Source: Paramesorhizobium leguminum (GTDB taxonomy: Bacteria; Pseudomonadota; Alphaproteobacteria; Rhizobiales; Rhizobiaceae). From it: DNA of 64,000 nucleotides. Each line of letters begins with the position of its first letter. Position 1 is the stretch's first letter. Location: the NCBI RefSeq assembly GCF_003217235.1, contig NZ_QJTF01000016.1, positions 28,498-92,497 on the forward strand. The letters are read 5' to 3'. This document shows positions 1 to 8,235 of this stretch, in pieces. Both the position numbers and the translations under genes were made by a program. The notes beneath the pieces were generated by a model. That model saw only the letters and a program-made list of their open reading frames with translations, searched no databases and was not told the DNA's origin.

Positions 1-99
1 GGTATTGGTGTTGTATTCTCGCTATGGTAGAGTTTTCCGGTTTATAGCTCACAAAAGGTTGTGAGAGGCGGCGTGTTTTGAACAAGGAGGGGAGACACC

Positions 100-1563
100 A
101 TGAGCAATGGGAATAAAGACAGGCAGGATCAGGCCGGCACGATTACGATCTGGTCCCCGGACGCGGATAATCCCGGTGGCGGTTCTCTTTCCGCGCAGGA
201 GTGGCATGTTTTTCAAGTGACCTATATGCGTGGCAGCACGCCTGTGCCCAACTGGCCGATGACTTGGAATCTTTCCATTTCAGGCGGAGACATTGTTCTT
301 GCGACATCGAATGGTAGGACAGGCCCCGATGGAACGGTGACGAATGCCATTCGGGGCACGCAGATCGGCTCATCAGGCATGGTACGGGTTACGGCTGATG
401 GAACCACTGACAGCAGCGATTGGGTCCCGGTCTTTTTCGGTCCCACCAACTCGAATATCCCTGGACAGGGAAGCATGGCCATTACATCCGCGGATGGGCA
501 GACCATGTCGCTTGCCAACAAGCATCAACTGTCGGTCACATACAAAGATACCAATGGTCTGCTCATACAAGACGGCACTGAAGTCACCTGGACAGGCTAT
601 CCCTCCGGTCGTCTGGAGTTTTTTGACAGTCAGGGGACTGCTACAAGCACATCGACGACGTTGAACGGGGTGGCTACCATCCAGGTCAAAGCGTCGGGCG
701 CCCTCGACATACCGCTTGCGGTGATCACCACGACCGCCATCAATCCGGTATCGGGCGTGCATGACCACGCGGATCACGATCTCGCGGTAGGCTTTCAAAC
801 CGCGCCCGGCCAATATCCGATCGAGTACCACAAATATCGATCCATCGTCAGCTATAATGATCGCGTCCGCTTTCTGATCATGCATTACACGGCGGAGAAT
901 TTCGAGGATTCGATCCGGGATCTCACTGTAGGCCGCAGTGTGCATTATGTGGTGCCGGACCCGACCGATCTCAGCTATCAGAATGCCGGCTATGCCAGCA
1001 TCCAGATTTTCAATCTCGTTGATGAGGCCGAGCGCGCGTGGCACGCGGGCGTCAGTAACTGGAAAGACCGCAGCAATCTCAACGATACTTCCATCGGCAT
1101 TGAAAACGTCAATCTTGCGAACGACACCAATTTCCCCGATTACAATCCGCAACAGATGGATGCGCTAAAACAGCTGGCCCTCAACATTCTCCAGCGTTAT
1201 CCCGACATCACCCCGACCAATGTCGTGGCCCATTCCGACATCGCCTGGGAGCGCAAAAGCGATCCGGGGCCAAAATTTCCGTGGAAAGCCTTTTACGAGG
1301 CGGGTATCGGCACCTGGTACGACGACGCGACCAAACAAAAATATGTCGATCTTTTCAATACCAATGGATTGCCCGCGCAGGCCGATCTGCTCAAGCGCTT
1401 GCGCACCTACGGATACAACGTCGCGGCTGCCACAACCGACGCGAAATATCAGCAGCTCGTCCGCGCCTTCCAGCTCCATTTCCGGCCTGAAAACTATAAT
1501 GGCGTCATGGATGTAGAGACGGCTGCGGTTCTCTATGCGCTCGTTGAAAAGTATTACAGCTGA
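100..1563 (+). CDS. N-acetylmuramoyl-L-alanine amidase with N-terminal Ig-like domains and C-terminal peptidoglycan-binding domain
   Basis: A 487-residue protein. Residues ~15-115 and ~125-225 look like two beta-rich bacterial Ig-like (invasin/Big_1-type) domains. Residues ~250-400 match Amidase_2 (AmpD/PGRP fold): H262 in IMHYT, H378 in VAHSD and D388 in SDPGP fit the zinc ligands, with the same His-to-Asp spacing of 10 as AmpD, and E335 is a likely catalytic Glu. Residues ~420-480 resemble a PG_binding_1 repeat. It should cleave the bond between MurNAc and the peptide stem. I see no signal peptide, so how it reaches murein is unclear. A strong Shine-Dalgarno (AAGGAGGGGAGA) supports this start. 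The next genes are a DUF3606 gene and a tRNA, a setting typical of accessory DNA. Family call is firm, role is inferred. Confidence 0.85.
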   Translation: MSNGNKDRQDQAGTITIWSPDADNPGGGSLSAQEWHVFQVTYMRGSTPVPNWPMTWNLSISGGDIVLATSNGRTGPDGTVTNAIRGTQIGSSGMVRVTADGTTDSSDWVPVFFGPTNSNIPGQGSMAITSADGQTMSLANKHQLSVTYKDTNGLLIQDGTEVTWTGYPSGRLEFFDSQGTATSTSTTLNGVATIQVKASGALDIPLAVITTTAINPVSGVHDHADHDLAVGFQTAPGQYPIEYHKYRSIVSYNDRVRFLIMHYTAENFEDSIRDLTVGRSVHYVVPDPTDLSYQNAGYASIQIFNLVDEAERAWHAGVSNWKDRSNLNDTSIGIENVNLANDTNFPDYNPQQMDALKQLALNILQRYPDITPTNVVAHSDIAWERKSDPGPKFPWKAFYEAGIGTWYDDATKQKYVDLFNTNGLPAQADLLKRLRTYGYNVAAATTDAKYQQLVRAFQLHFRPENYNGVMDVETAAVLYALVEKYYS

Positions 1564-1694
1564 AATCGGGCGGGCTTCGAGCCAGTTTTGATGGTTGATA
1601 CTGTATTGATAAATATAATTTAAGTATACTGCAGGTAATAATTTCCCTTGCCCGGCGCATTTGACAGTGACGGGGTCAGTTTTGGAGAATGAAC

Positions 1695-1877
1695 ATGACG
1701 GACCATAAGGACAAGCATAAGCAGGATAGACGGCGTATTGCGGAAAGCCAGCCATATGAAGTCGGCTACTTCCGCAAAAAGCACGGACTATCCCAAGATG
1801 CTGCGCGCAAGATCATAGAGGCTACGCACGGTGACCGGAAAAAGGCCAACGAAATGGCGGAGAAGTGGAGGAAGTAG
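1695..1877 (+). CDS. DUF3606 domain protein, small basic
   Basis: A 60-residue, very charged protein matching the DUF3606 pattern (…VGYFRKKHGLSQDAARKII…HG…R..AN..A). This fold is a small helical domain common in Rhizobiales and of unknown function; the helix-turn-helix look suggests nucleic acid binding but this is not shown. ATG 1695 is preferred to ATG 1689 because GGAG at 1684-1687 then lies seven bases upstream. It stands alone between the amidase and the tRNA. Confidence 0.75.
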   Translation: MTDHKDKHKQDRRRIAESQPYEVGYFRKKHGLSQDAARKIIEATHGDRKKANEMAEKWRK

Positions 1878-1959
1878 ATTCGCTCCCGACGCTGCCATAT
1901 CTAACCAGCCGAACCGCTGTGCCGACATGCTCAAAGGAGGGCTTCGTCATGGGGATAGG

Positions 1960-2036
1960 TGGTAGCGAAGGAGGGATTCGAACCCCCGACACAAGGATTA
2001 TGATTCCTCTGCTCTAACCTACTGAGCTACTTCGCC
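1960..2036 (-). tRNA. tRNA-Met (CAT), elongator type
   Basis: Read on the minus strand it folds into a full cloverleaf of 77 nt including an encoded CCA: acceptor GGCGAAG with CTTCGCT, D arm GCTC/GAGC, anticodon stem GAGGA/TCCTT around loop ATCATAA (anticodon CAT), T arm GGGGG/CCCTC with TTCGAAT. The first acceptor pair is G-U. Sequence style matches elongator tRNA-Met of alphaproteobacteria. A CAT anticodon could also be tRNA-Ile2, which is less likely here; initiator tRNA is excluded by the anticodon stem without the three G-C pairs. Confidence 0.93.
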
Positions 2037-2101
2037 CCAAGTGCCGCATCCTTGACAAGTCGGTGTGTCAGAATGGGTTGTTCTCACCGGGAACGGCGCG
2101 G

Positions 2102-2130
2102 GTATAAGGTGGGGTGTGGGGCGCTGTCAA
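2102..2130 (-). promoter_or_regulatory. Sigma-70 promoter of the tRNA-Met gene
   Basis: On the minus strand TTGACA (2130-2125), a 17-base spacer, then TTATAC (2107-2102). Transcription would start about 60 bases before the mature tRNA 5' end. Spacing and hexamers are near consensus. Confidence 0.7.
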
Positions 2131-2208
2131 GCGTTCTTGATCGCCTGTGACACTTGTCTTCCTTCTTTTGCACCGATAAGGGAAGGGCCAAATCGAAGGC
2201 AAGAGTTG

Positions 2209-3171
2209 ATGGCACCGCGTATTGCAGTATTGGGTTGCGGCTATTGGGGCAGCAATCATATCCGTACATTGAAGTCTCTCGGCGCGCTTTATGCCGTTGC
2301 GGATCAGAACAACGATCGCGCCGCGGGTTTCGCGGCGGAGCATGGCGTGCTCGATATCGAGGTCGAGGAGCTCTTCACCCGTAAGGATGTGGATGCCATC
2401 GTGCTGGCGCTGCCGCCGCAGTACCATGCGGAATATGCTATTCATGCCGTGACCAATGGCAAGGATGTGCTGGTCGAAAAACCGATCGCGCTGACGGTAG
2501 CCGATGCGGAAGCCGCGGTAAATGCGGCGCGAGACAATGGCCGCATTTTCATGGTCGGCCATGTACTCCGCTTCCATCCGGCTTTCGAGAAGCTTCTCGA
2601 ACTGGTGCAGGCGGGCGAATTGGGCGAGGTGCGCTATATCCATTCGCACCGCATAGGACTTGGTAAATTCCACACGGAAAACGATGCGCTGTGGGATCTC
2701 GCGCCGCACGACCTTTCCATGATCCTGGCTTTGACCGGCACCGCGCCCATCGAGGTGCGGGGCGAGGGAGCGGCGCTTCTCGATCATTTGAGTGATTTCG
2801 CGCATTTGCACCTGAAATTCCCTGATAATGTGAGCGGCCACCTTTTTGCTTCACGGCTCAATCCCTATCGCGAGCGTCGTCTCACCGTGGTGGGCACCAA
2901 GGCGATGGCGGTGTTCGACGATGTCGAGCCATGGGAGCGCAAGCTCGCCGTTTATCGTCATGCGGTCTGGCAGGACAATGGGCAGTGGGCGTTCACCGCC
3001 GAAGAGCCGACCTACATACCGGTGGGCGAGGGAATGCCGCTCACCCGCGAATGCCAGCATTTTGTCGATTGCATCGAGACCCGCGCCAAGCCGCGCACCG
3101 ATGGCGAGGAGGCGATCAACGTGCTGCGGATTCTAACCGCCGGCACGGTCACTCACGACAGGCAGCGTTAA
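2209..3171 (+). CDS. Gfo/Idh/MocA family NAD(P)-dependent oxidoreductase
   Basis: A 320-residue protein with an N-terminal Rossmann fold (VLGCGYWGSNH, residues 7-17), the family's EKP motif at 90-92 that holds the nicotinamide, and a C-terminal GFO_IDH_MocA_C domain with a HDLSM segment. These enzymes oxidise or reduce sugar C-OH groups. The next gene is a DegT-type sugar aminotransferase, so the pair could act like WlbA and WlbC on a UDP-HexNAc sugar to make a 3-amino sugar for a surface polysaccharide; that is inference. ATG 2209 is chosen because the Rossmann strand begins at once; a longer frame upstream runs into the tRNA promoter. Confidence 0.85.
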   Translation: MAPRIAVLGCGYWGSNHIRTLKSLGALYAVADQNNDRAAGFAAEHGVLDIEVEELFTRKDVDAIVLALPPQYHAEYAIHAVTNGKDVLVEKPIALTVADAEAAVNAARDNGRIFMVGHVLRFHPAFEKLLELVQAGELGEVRYIHSHRIGLGKFHTENDALWDLAPHDLSMILALTGTAPIEVRGEGAALLDHLSDFAHLHLKFPDNVSGHLFASRLNPYRERRLTVVGTKAMAVFDDVEPWERKLAVYRHAVWQDNGQWAFTAEEPTYIPVGEGMPLTRECQHFVDCIETRAKPRTDGEEAINVLRILTAGTVTHDRQR

Positions 3172-3374
3172 GCAAACTACGAAAATTCAGCTGCCGGCAA
3201 AGTCCAGACACAGGGATGTGATCGGCAAACCGTGACAACAGCCTCAAGCGTTGTTACACACCCGATCAATCTTTGAACGGTGGCCTGATGGAAGCCGCCT
3301 GGATGAGGCGCTAGACAAATTTCACGGGATTCACGCGGGTTCGGGCCGCATATCAACCGTTTATTGGAGCAGAC

Positions 3375-4499
3375 ATGCAATTTATTGATCTGGCGGCGCA
3401 ACGCGAGCGTATCGGCGACCGGTTGAACACAGCCATCGCCAAAGTGGTGGCCGACGGGCGTTATATTCTTGGCCCCGAAGTTGGCGAGTTCGAAAAGAAA
3501 CTTGCCGATTATGTCGGCGTCGAGCATGTGATCGCATGCGCCAATGGCACGGATGCGCTGCTGATGCCGTTGATGGCGCGCGGGATCGGGCGGGGCGATG
3601 CGGTCTTCTGTCCGAGCTTCACCTTCGCGGCGACCGCTGAAGTGGTGGCGCTCGCCGGCGCGGAGCCGGTCTTTGTGGATGTCGATCCGGACAGTTATAA
3701 TATGAATGTCGCGCAGCTTGAGGCGGCGATTGCCGAGGTTCGCAGGGAAGGGCGTCTGCAGCCGAAGGCGATCATTCCAGTTGATCTCTTCGGTCTTGCC
3801 GCAGAGTATAACGCGATGATGGCGCTGGCGGAGCGCGAAGGGCTGTTCGTCATCGAGGATGCGGCGCAGTCCATCGGCGGCAAACGTGACAATGTGATGT
3901 GCGGCGCGTTCGGCCATGTCGCCGCGACCAGTTTCTATCCGGCCAAGCCGCTTGGCTGCTATGGCGATGGCGGCGCGATGTTCACCAATGATGGCGAACT
4001 GGCGGAGACGCTGCGCTCGGTGCTGTTCCACGGCAAGGGCGAAACTCAATATGACAATGTCCGCATCGGCCTCAACTCGCGCCTCGACACCATCCAGGCG
4101 GCGATCCTGATCGAGAAGCTCGCCATTCTTGAAGACGAGATGGAAGCCCGGCATGTCGTAGCGAAGCGGTATGCGGAGGGGCTGAAGGATGTGGTGAAGG
4201 TTCCGCATCTGCCGTCGGGATATCGTTCCGCATGGGCGCAATATTCCATCGAGAGCGAGAATCGTGACGGCCTGAAGGCGCATCTTACGGCGGCGGGAAT
4301 TCCATCGGTGATTTACTATGTGAAGCCGTTGCACCTGCAGACGGCCTATAAGCATTATCCGGTGGCCCCCGGCGGTTTGCCTGTGTCCGAGGCGTTGCCC
4401 AATCGCATCCTGAGCCTTCCGATGCATCCTTATTTGAGCGAAGCCGATCAGGATCGCGTTATCGATGCCATTGCGGAGTTTCATGGGAAGAAGGGGTAG
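3375..4499 (+). CDS. DegT/DnrJ/EryC1/StrS-type PLP aminotransferase
   Basis: A 374-residue protein of the family's usual length. It has the GTDAL phosphate-binding loop near residue 58, D162 in EDAAQS that contacts the PLP ring nitrogen, and K191 in FYPAKPLGC as the Schiff-base lysine; GDGG follows. It transfers an amino group from an amino acid (usually glutamate) to a nucleotide keto-sugar. It follows the Gfo/Idh/MocA gene by 203 bases, and the likely joint role is amino-sugar synthesis for LPS or another surface glycan. The start is supported by TTGGAGCAGAC before the ATG. Confidence 0.88.
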   Translation: MQFIDLAAQRERIGDRLNTAIAKVVADGRYILGPEVGEFEKKLADYVGVEHVIACANGTDALLMPLMARGIGRGDAVFCPSFTFAATAEVVALAGAEPVFVDVDPDSYNMNVAQLEAAIAEVRREGRLQPKAIIPVDLFGLAAEYNAMMALAEREGLFVIEDAAQSIGGKRDNVMCGAFGHVAATSFYPAKPLGCYGDGGAMFTNDGELAETLRSVLFHGKGETQYDNVRIGLNSRLDTIQAAILIEKLAILEDEMEARHVVAKRYAEGLKDVVKVPHLPSGYRSAWAQYSIESENRDGLKAHLTAAGIPSVIYYVKPLHLQTAYKHYPVAPGGLPVSEALPNRILSLPMHPYLSEADQDRVIDAIAEFHGKKG

Positions 4500-4511
4500 C
4501 GTACTTCCCCT

Positions 4512-5429
4512 TTACTCCCCCTTCTTCTGACGGATGCGGCCGGCGAGGCTGTCCTTGCCGCTTCCGTCTTGCGGCTCCGGCTGTTCCAAAGCGTGATGGA
4601 TCGGGGATTGGGGACCTTCACGCTCGGCGGCAAGCGCGACCACATCGGCCGCGAGTTCGCGCATCTCCTCGCGCAGCCGTGCATCCGCTTTCAGCTGGGC
4701 GGGTGCGGGCTTGGCACCCCCCTTTTTCAGCGCGGCCAGTTCGCCTTCACGCCGCTCCAGCTTTTCCCGGACATCAGTCAAATCGGTGAGCAGGCGCGCC
4801 AGCCGCTTTTCCAGCGCGGCGTTGCGCTTGTGCTCGCTCGCGAGCTCCGCGCGGGCGGATTTTGCCTCCGCGGATAATTCGCGTTGCGCGGCCTCGATGG
4901 TCCGGCGGTGATGCCGCATGTCGTCCAGTTCTCCCATCAGCTTTCCCAACTCGGTTTCGCGCACGGCGATTTCTATGCGCAGCGTGTCCGCGTGGCTTGA
5001 AAGCTCGCCATGGCTGATCTGCAATGTCTCCAGTTCAGTCTTGAGCTGTTCGAGGCTATGTTCCGCTATTGCCAGCGCGCTTGCGGCTTCTTCCCATTCG
5101 TTCTGGCGCTTGCGCAATTCCCGCACTTCGCGCTCCACCTGGGAGAGGCGCCGCAGTTTTTCGTAATTGACGGCGAATTCCAGCTTCTGTTCGGCATGTT
5201 TCTCGCCAAGCGCGCGCAGCCGCATTTCCAGTTTGCGGACCGCCATGGCATGTTCCGCGCGCAGTGCGTCCTTGTCGGCGCCAATTTCGTTGAGCGTCAG
5301 CGGAACTTCGGTTTCGATGCGCCGCTTGGTGAGCAGCTCCGCGCGCCGCCATATGGACGGCGCGATGAGTGCCACAAGAAATGTGGCACTCAGGAAGCCG
5401 AGAATGAAAAAAAGAGCAGACTCGATCAC
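4512..5429 (-). CDS. Membrane-anchored coiled-coil protein, function unknown
   Basis: A 305-residue protein. Residues ~4-24 form one hydrophobic helix, followed by a basic WRR segment, so the rest is probably cytoplasmic. Residues ~55-245 are rich in heptad-like Leu, Glu, Arg and Ala runs and read as a long coiled coil. The tail is polar and low in complexity. I do not recognise a named family. It ends facing the aminotransferase gene with 12 bases between the stops and is next to eipA, which fits an envelope or division-linked scaffold, but that is only context. Confidence 0.7.
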   Translation of the reverse strand: MIESALFFILGFLSATFLVALIAPSIWRRAELLTKRRIETEVPLTLNEIGADKDALRAEHAMAVRKLEMRLRALGEKHAEQKLEFAVNYEKLRRLSQVEREVRELRKRQNEWEEAASALAIAEHSLEQLKTELETLQISHGELSSHADTLRIEIAVRETELGKLMGELDDMRHHRRTIEAAQRELSAEAKSARAELASEHKRNAALEKRLARLLTDLTDVREKLERREGELAALKKGGAKPAPAQLKADARLREEMRELAADVVALAAEREGPQSPIHHALEQPEPQDGSGKDSLAGRIRQKKGE

Positions 5430-5506
5430 TTCCTAGGACCCAAGGCCGGTTTTGCCTGTTTGGCACAGAATGACACAGGCGCGTGCGGTAATCCAGCGCC
5501 GGCGCG

Positions 5507-6103
5507 TCAGAATGGATTCCAGGTTGGGGATGGCGTCAGTTTGAGGTAGCCGATATTGACGCCGAGGCGCGCGCCGACACCGGTACGTATCGGTACGAGC
5601 AGCATGTTCTGACGTTTCAGCACGTTGAATCCGACGCCGGCGATGACATAGGCCGAACCGGAAACGCCGGCATAACGGCCATACATGTTCTGCACATCAT
5701 CGAGATTATAGACGAGCATCATGACGCGCGAACCCTGGCCGCCGAAATCCCAGCCGATCGAAGGGCCCTGCCAGAAGGTCTTATGGTCGCCCGCGTTTTT
5801 GGTATAGAGCGTTCCCTCGCCATAGGTGAGGCCGCCGATGAGCGCGCCGGAACCTTCCTCGCCCAGGATATAGCCGTTGGGCAGGCCATGGCTTTGGAAA
5901 ACCTTCTCGATCGCCGTTGCGAGGCCGCCGGAGGCCGAGCCAAAGAAGCGATGGCCGGAATCGACGATTTCCTGCGCCGTGAATGTGTCGTTAGCGCGCG
6001 CGGGCAGGGCGAACATGAACGCCCCCATCAGCAACGCGACGAAGGCCGCCGCAATCCGCAGGCGGGGAAACGGCTGGATTTTGGACAGGGATAGTGAGGC
6101 CAA
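5507..6103 (-). CDS. eipA: EipA, periplasmic envelope-integrity protein (DUF1134)
   Basis: A 198-residue protein with a signal peptide (basic LRI, hydrophobic core, PARA cleavage before NDTF), then a glycine-rich small beta-barrel domain typical of DUF1134/EipA, described in Brucella as a periplasmic protein needed for envelope stress resistance. Visible markers are GYILGEEGSGA, GGLTYGEG, and WDFGGQGSR. I choose the TTG at 6103: AGAAGGA lies eight bases upstream and the protein then has the short N-region expected of a signal peptide; an ATG at 6196 would add 31 unlikely residues. Its neighbour chpT and nearby ctrA suit the known CtrA control of eipA. Confidence 0.85.
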   Translation of the reverse strand: MASLSLSKIQPFPRLRIAAAFVALLMGAFMFALPARANDTFTAQEIVDSGHRFFGSASGGLATAIEKVFQSHGLPNGYILGEEGSGALIGGLTYGEGTLYTKNAGDHKTFWQGPSIGWDFGGQGSRVMMLVYNLDDVQNMYGRYAGVSGSAYVIAGVGFNVLKRQNMLLVPIRTGVGARLGVNIGYLKLTPSPTWNPF

Positions 6104-6388
6104 TTCAAATTTCCTTCTGGCTGCTCGCTTCTCCGTCTGACGCTCCTGAGGGTATATGCGGATCTTGCGTCCGCTTGGTCGAATCGCCGTTATCAAACAA
6201 CGATATGATTTCGAAAGTCCTTACGTTCCGATCTTGGCGATTCGATGACTGGTTCCTTCGGCGCTTCGTATCTTGGAATGGACGAAATGAGGGCTTTCCT
6301 TGCCGTCGCCAAAAGGGCTGTGTATCCAGAGGTTGAATAAAGCCGGGCGATTCGGCCCGGAACAATCATGCTGTCCGGAGATATGTAT

Positions 6389-7030
6389 ATGTCCTTGCCC
6401 GTTGTGCTTTCCGCCGCCGATCTTGCCGCGCTTTTGTGCAGCCGGATCTGCCACGACATTATTTCGCCTGTCGGAGCGATCAATAACGGCCTCGAGCTTC
6501 TGGAAGAGGGCGGCGCGGACGAGGATGCGATGAACCTTATCAAGGCGAGCGCGCGCAACGCGTCCGCCCGGTTGCAGTTTGCTCGCATTGCCTTCGGCGC
6601 CGCCGGCTCCGCCGGGGTGCAGATCGACACGGGTGACGCGCAGAACGTGGCGACTGAATATATGAAGGGCGAGAAGGCCGAATTCACCTGGAGCGGCAAT
6701 CGCGTGCTTCTGCCGAAGAACAAGGTCAAGCTTCTGCTCAACATGATCCTTATCGGCAATGGCGCAATTCCCCGCGGCGGCTCGCTCACGGCGGCTATCG
6801 AGGACGCCGAGGCTGATGCGCGTTTCGTCATCACCGCCAAGGGGCCGATGCTCCGCGTACCGCCGAAATTCCTGGAGCTGCATAGCGGAAAGGCGCCGGA
6901 AGAGGCGGTCGATGCGCATTCCGTGCAGCCTTATTACACGCTGCTTTTGGCTCAGGAATCGGGAATGACGATTTCCATCAATGCCACTGGGGAAGAGATT
7001 ATCTTCACGGCTGCATCGACAGCGGGATAG
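6389..7030 (+). CDS. chpT: ChpT histidine phosphotransferase
   Basis: A 213-residue protein with a DHp-like helix pair holding the phosphoryl-accepting His (RICHDIISPVGAINNGLE, H22 with this start) and a degenerate ATPase-like domain without nucleotide-binding boxes. ChpT relays phosphate from CckA to CtrA and CpdR in the alphaproteobacterial cell-cycle circuit. ATGs exist at 6368, 6383 and 6389; CCGGAG at 6375-6380 sits eight bases before 6389, which also gives the His number used for Brucella ChpT. It lies divergent to eipA and upstream of a receiver gene and ctrA, so the phosphotransfer chain is clustered. Confidence 0.92.
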   Translation: MSLPVVLSAADLAALLCSRICHDIISPVGAINNGLELLEEGGADEDAMNLIKASARNASARLQFARIAFGAAGSAGVQIDTGDAQNVATEYMKGEKAEFTWSGNRVLLPKNKVKLLLNMILIGNGAIPRGGSLTAAIEDAEADARFVITAKGPMLRVPPKFLELHSGKAPEEAVDAHSVQPYYTLLLAQESGMTISINATGEEIIFTAASTAG

Positions 7031-7113
7031 CTAAAACTTTACCTTCCGGCTTTGGCGTTTTTTCACGCGCAGCAATTAGGTTGCGTCCCTAAGGAATAGA
7101 GGGGACGCAACAC

Positions 7114-7482
7114 ATGACGCGCTGTTTGATCGTGGACGATTCACCGGTAATAAGAAAAGTCGCCAGACGGATATTGTCCGATGGCGCGATTGAGATCGCG
7201 GATGCGGCGAATGGTTCACAGGCCATCGAGCAGTGCATGGCTGAAATGCCCGACGTCGTCCTGCTCGATAGCGAGCTGCCCGATCTGCCGACGCTCGAAA
7301 TCATCGATGCGATAAGGGAACTGCCCGGCGGAAAGGCAGCCCGAATCATGCTCTGCCTCAACGAGTTGGATCTGACGAAGATCATGCGCGCCAAGCGCGC
7401 CGGCGCTTGTCATTATATGCTTAAACCGTTCGACCGGCCTTATCTGATGGCGCAATTCGCCGGCTGTCTCAAGGCTGCTTGA
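7114..7482 (+). CDS. Single-domain response regulator (receiver only)
   Basis: A 122-residue CheY-like receiver with no output domain. It keeps the acidic pair D8/D9, the phospho-acceptor D52 (VVLLDSELP) and K104 in MLKPFD. The conserved Thr/Ser after strand 4 (near residues 81-82) is replaced: the segment reads IMLCLNE, so Cys or Leu stands there. That residue normally couples phosphorylation to the conformational switch. Position between chpT and ctrA suggests a role in the CckA-ChpT-CtrA relay, perhaps as a phosphate sink or competitor; it does not look like canonical CpdR. Ribosome site GGGGA precedes the ATG. Receiver call is firm, role is open. Confidence 0.85.
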   Translation: MTRCLIVDDSPVIRKVARRILSDGAIEIADAANGSQAIEQCMAEMPDVVLLDSELPDLPTLEIIDAIRELPGGKAARIMLCLNELDLTKIMRAKRAGACHYMLKPFDRPYLMAQFAGCLKAA

Positions 7483-7489
7483 AATGAAA

Positions 7490-7511
7490 AAAAGCCCCGG
7501 ATGGGGCTTTT
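7490..7511. terminator. Bidirectional terminator between receiver gene and ctrA
   Basis: Perfect nine-base stem AAAAGCCCC / GGGGCTTTT with loop GGAT. A-rich and T-rich flanks make it work for both convergent genes. Confidence 0.9.
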
Positions 7512-7533
7512 AACCATGGAACAGCGGGCGCTA

Positions 7534-8235
7534 TCAGGCGATTTCGCGCATCTGGTCCGCATCGGGCTCACGAAGCACATAACCGCGACCCCAGACGGTT
7601 TCGATAAAGCTCTGGTTACCGGAGGCGGCGTCGAGCTTCTTGCGCAGCTTGCAGATGAATACGTCGATGATCTTGAGTTCCGGCTCGTCCATCCCGCCAT
7701 AGAGATGGTTCAAGAACATTTCCTTGGTCAGCGTGGTGCCCTTGCGCAAGGACAGAAGCTCCAGCATCTGGTATTCCTTGCCGGTCAGATGCACGCGCTG
7801 GCCGCCGACTTCCACCGTCTTGGCGTCGAGATTGACGATGAGATCGCCCGTGGTGATGACAGACTGCGCATGGCCCTTGGAGCGGCGGACGATGGCATGA
7901 ATGCGGGCGATCAGCTCGTCCTTGTGGAACGGCTTGGTCATGTAATCATCCGCGCCGAAGCCGAGGCCACGCACCTTATCCTCAATACCGGCCATGCCGG
8001 AAAGAATCAGGATAGGCGTCTTGACCTTGGACAAACGCAGGGTACGCAGAACCTCGTAGCCGGACATATCCGGCAGGTTGAGATCGAGCAGGATGATATC
8101 GTAGTCATAAAGTTTGCCGAGATCGACACCCTCTTCGCCGAGGTCCGTCGTGTACACATTGAAACTTTCCGACTTGAGCATCAATTCGATGCTCTGCGCC
8201 GTCGCACTATCGTCTTCAATCAAAAGGACGCGCAT
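7534..8235 (-). CDS. ctrA: Cell-cycle master response regulator CtrA
   Basis: A 233-residue OmpR-class regulator with a receiver domain (acidic pair E7/D8/D9 region, phospho-acceptor D51 in LLDLNLP, K in TKPFH) and a winged-helix DNA-binding domain (residues ~125-230, ending VWGRGYVL). Sequence is near identical in style to CtrA of Brucella and Caulobacter; the [12 protein letters not shown] and [14 protein letters not shown] stretches are diagnostic. CtrA controls division, flagellar, envelope and methylation genes. The C-terminus ends REIA, close to the AA-type tail recognised by ClpXP. GAGGA before the ATG is a good ribosome site. Regulation is suggested by the GANTC-rich upstream region. 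Confidence 0.97.
   Translation of the reverse strand: MRVLLIEDDSATAQSIELMLKSESFNVYTTDLGEEGVDLGKLYDYDIILLDLNLPDMSGYEVLRTLRLSKVKTPILILSGMAGIEDKVRGLGFGADDYMTKPFHKDELIARIHAIVRRSKGHAQSVITTGDLIVNLDAKTVEVGGQRVHLTGKEYQMLELLSLRKGTTLTKEMFLNHLYGGMDEPELKIIDVFICKLRKKLDAASGNQSFIETVWGRGYVLREPDADQMREIA

Noticed and set aside
2065..2208. N-terminal extension of the Gfo/Idh/MocA oxidoreductase
   Set aside because: It would be read from the tRNA promoter DNA and precedes the Rossmann strand.
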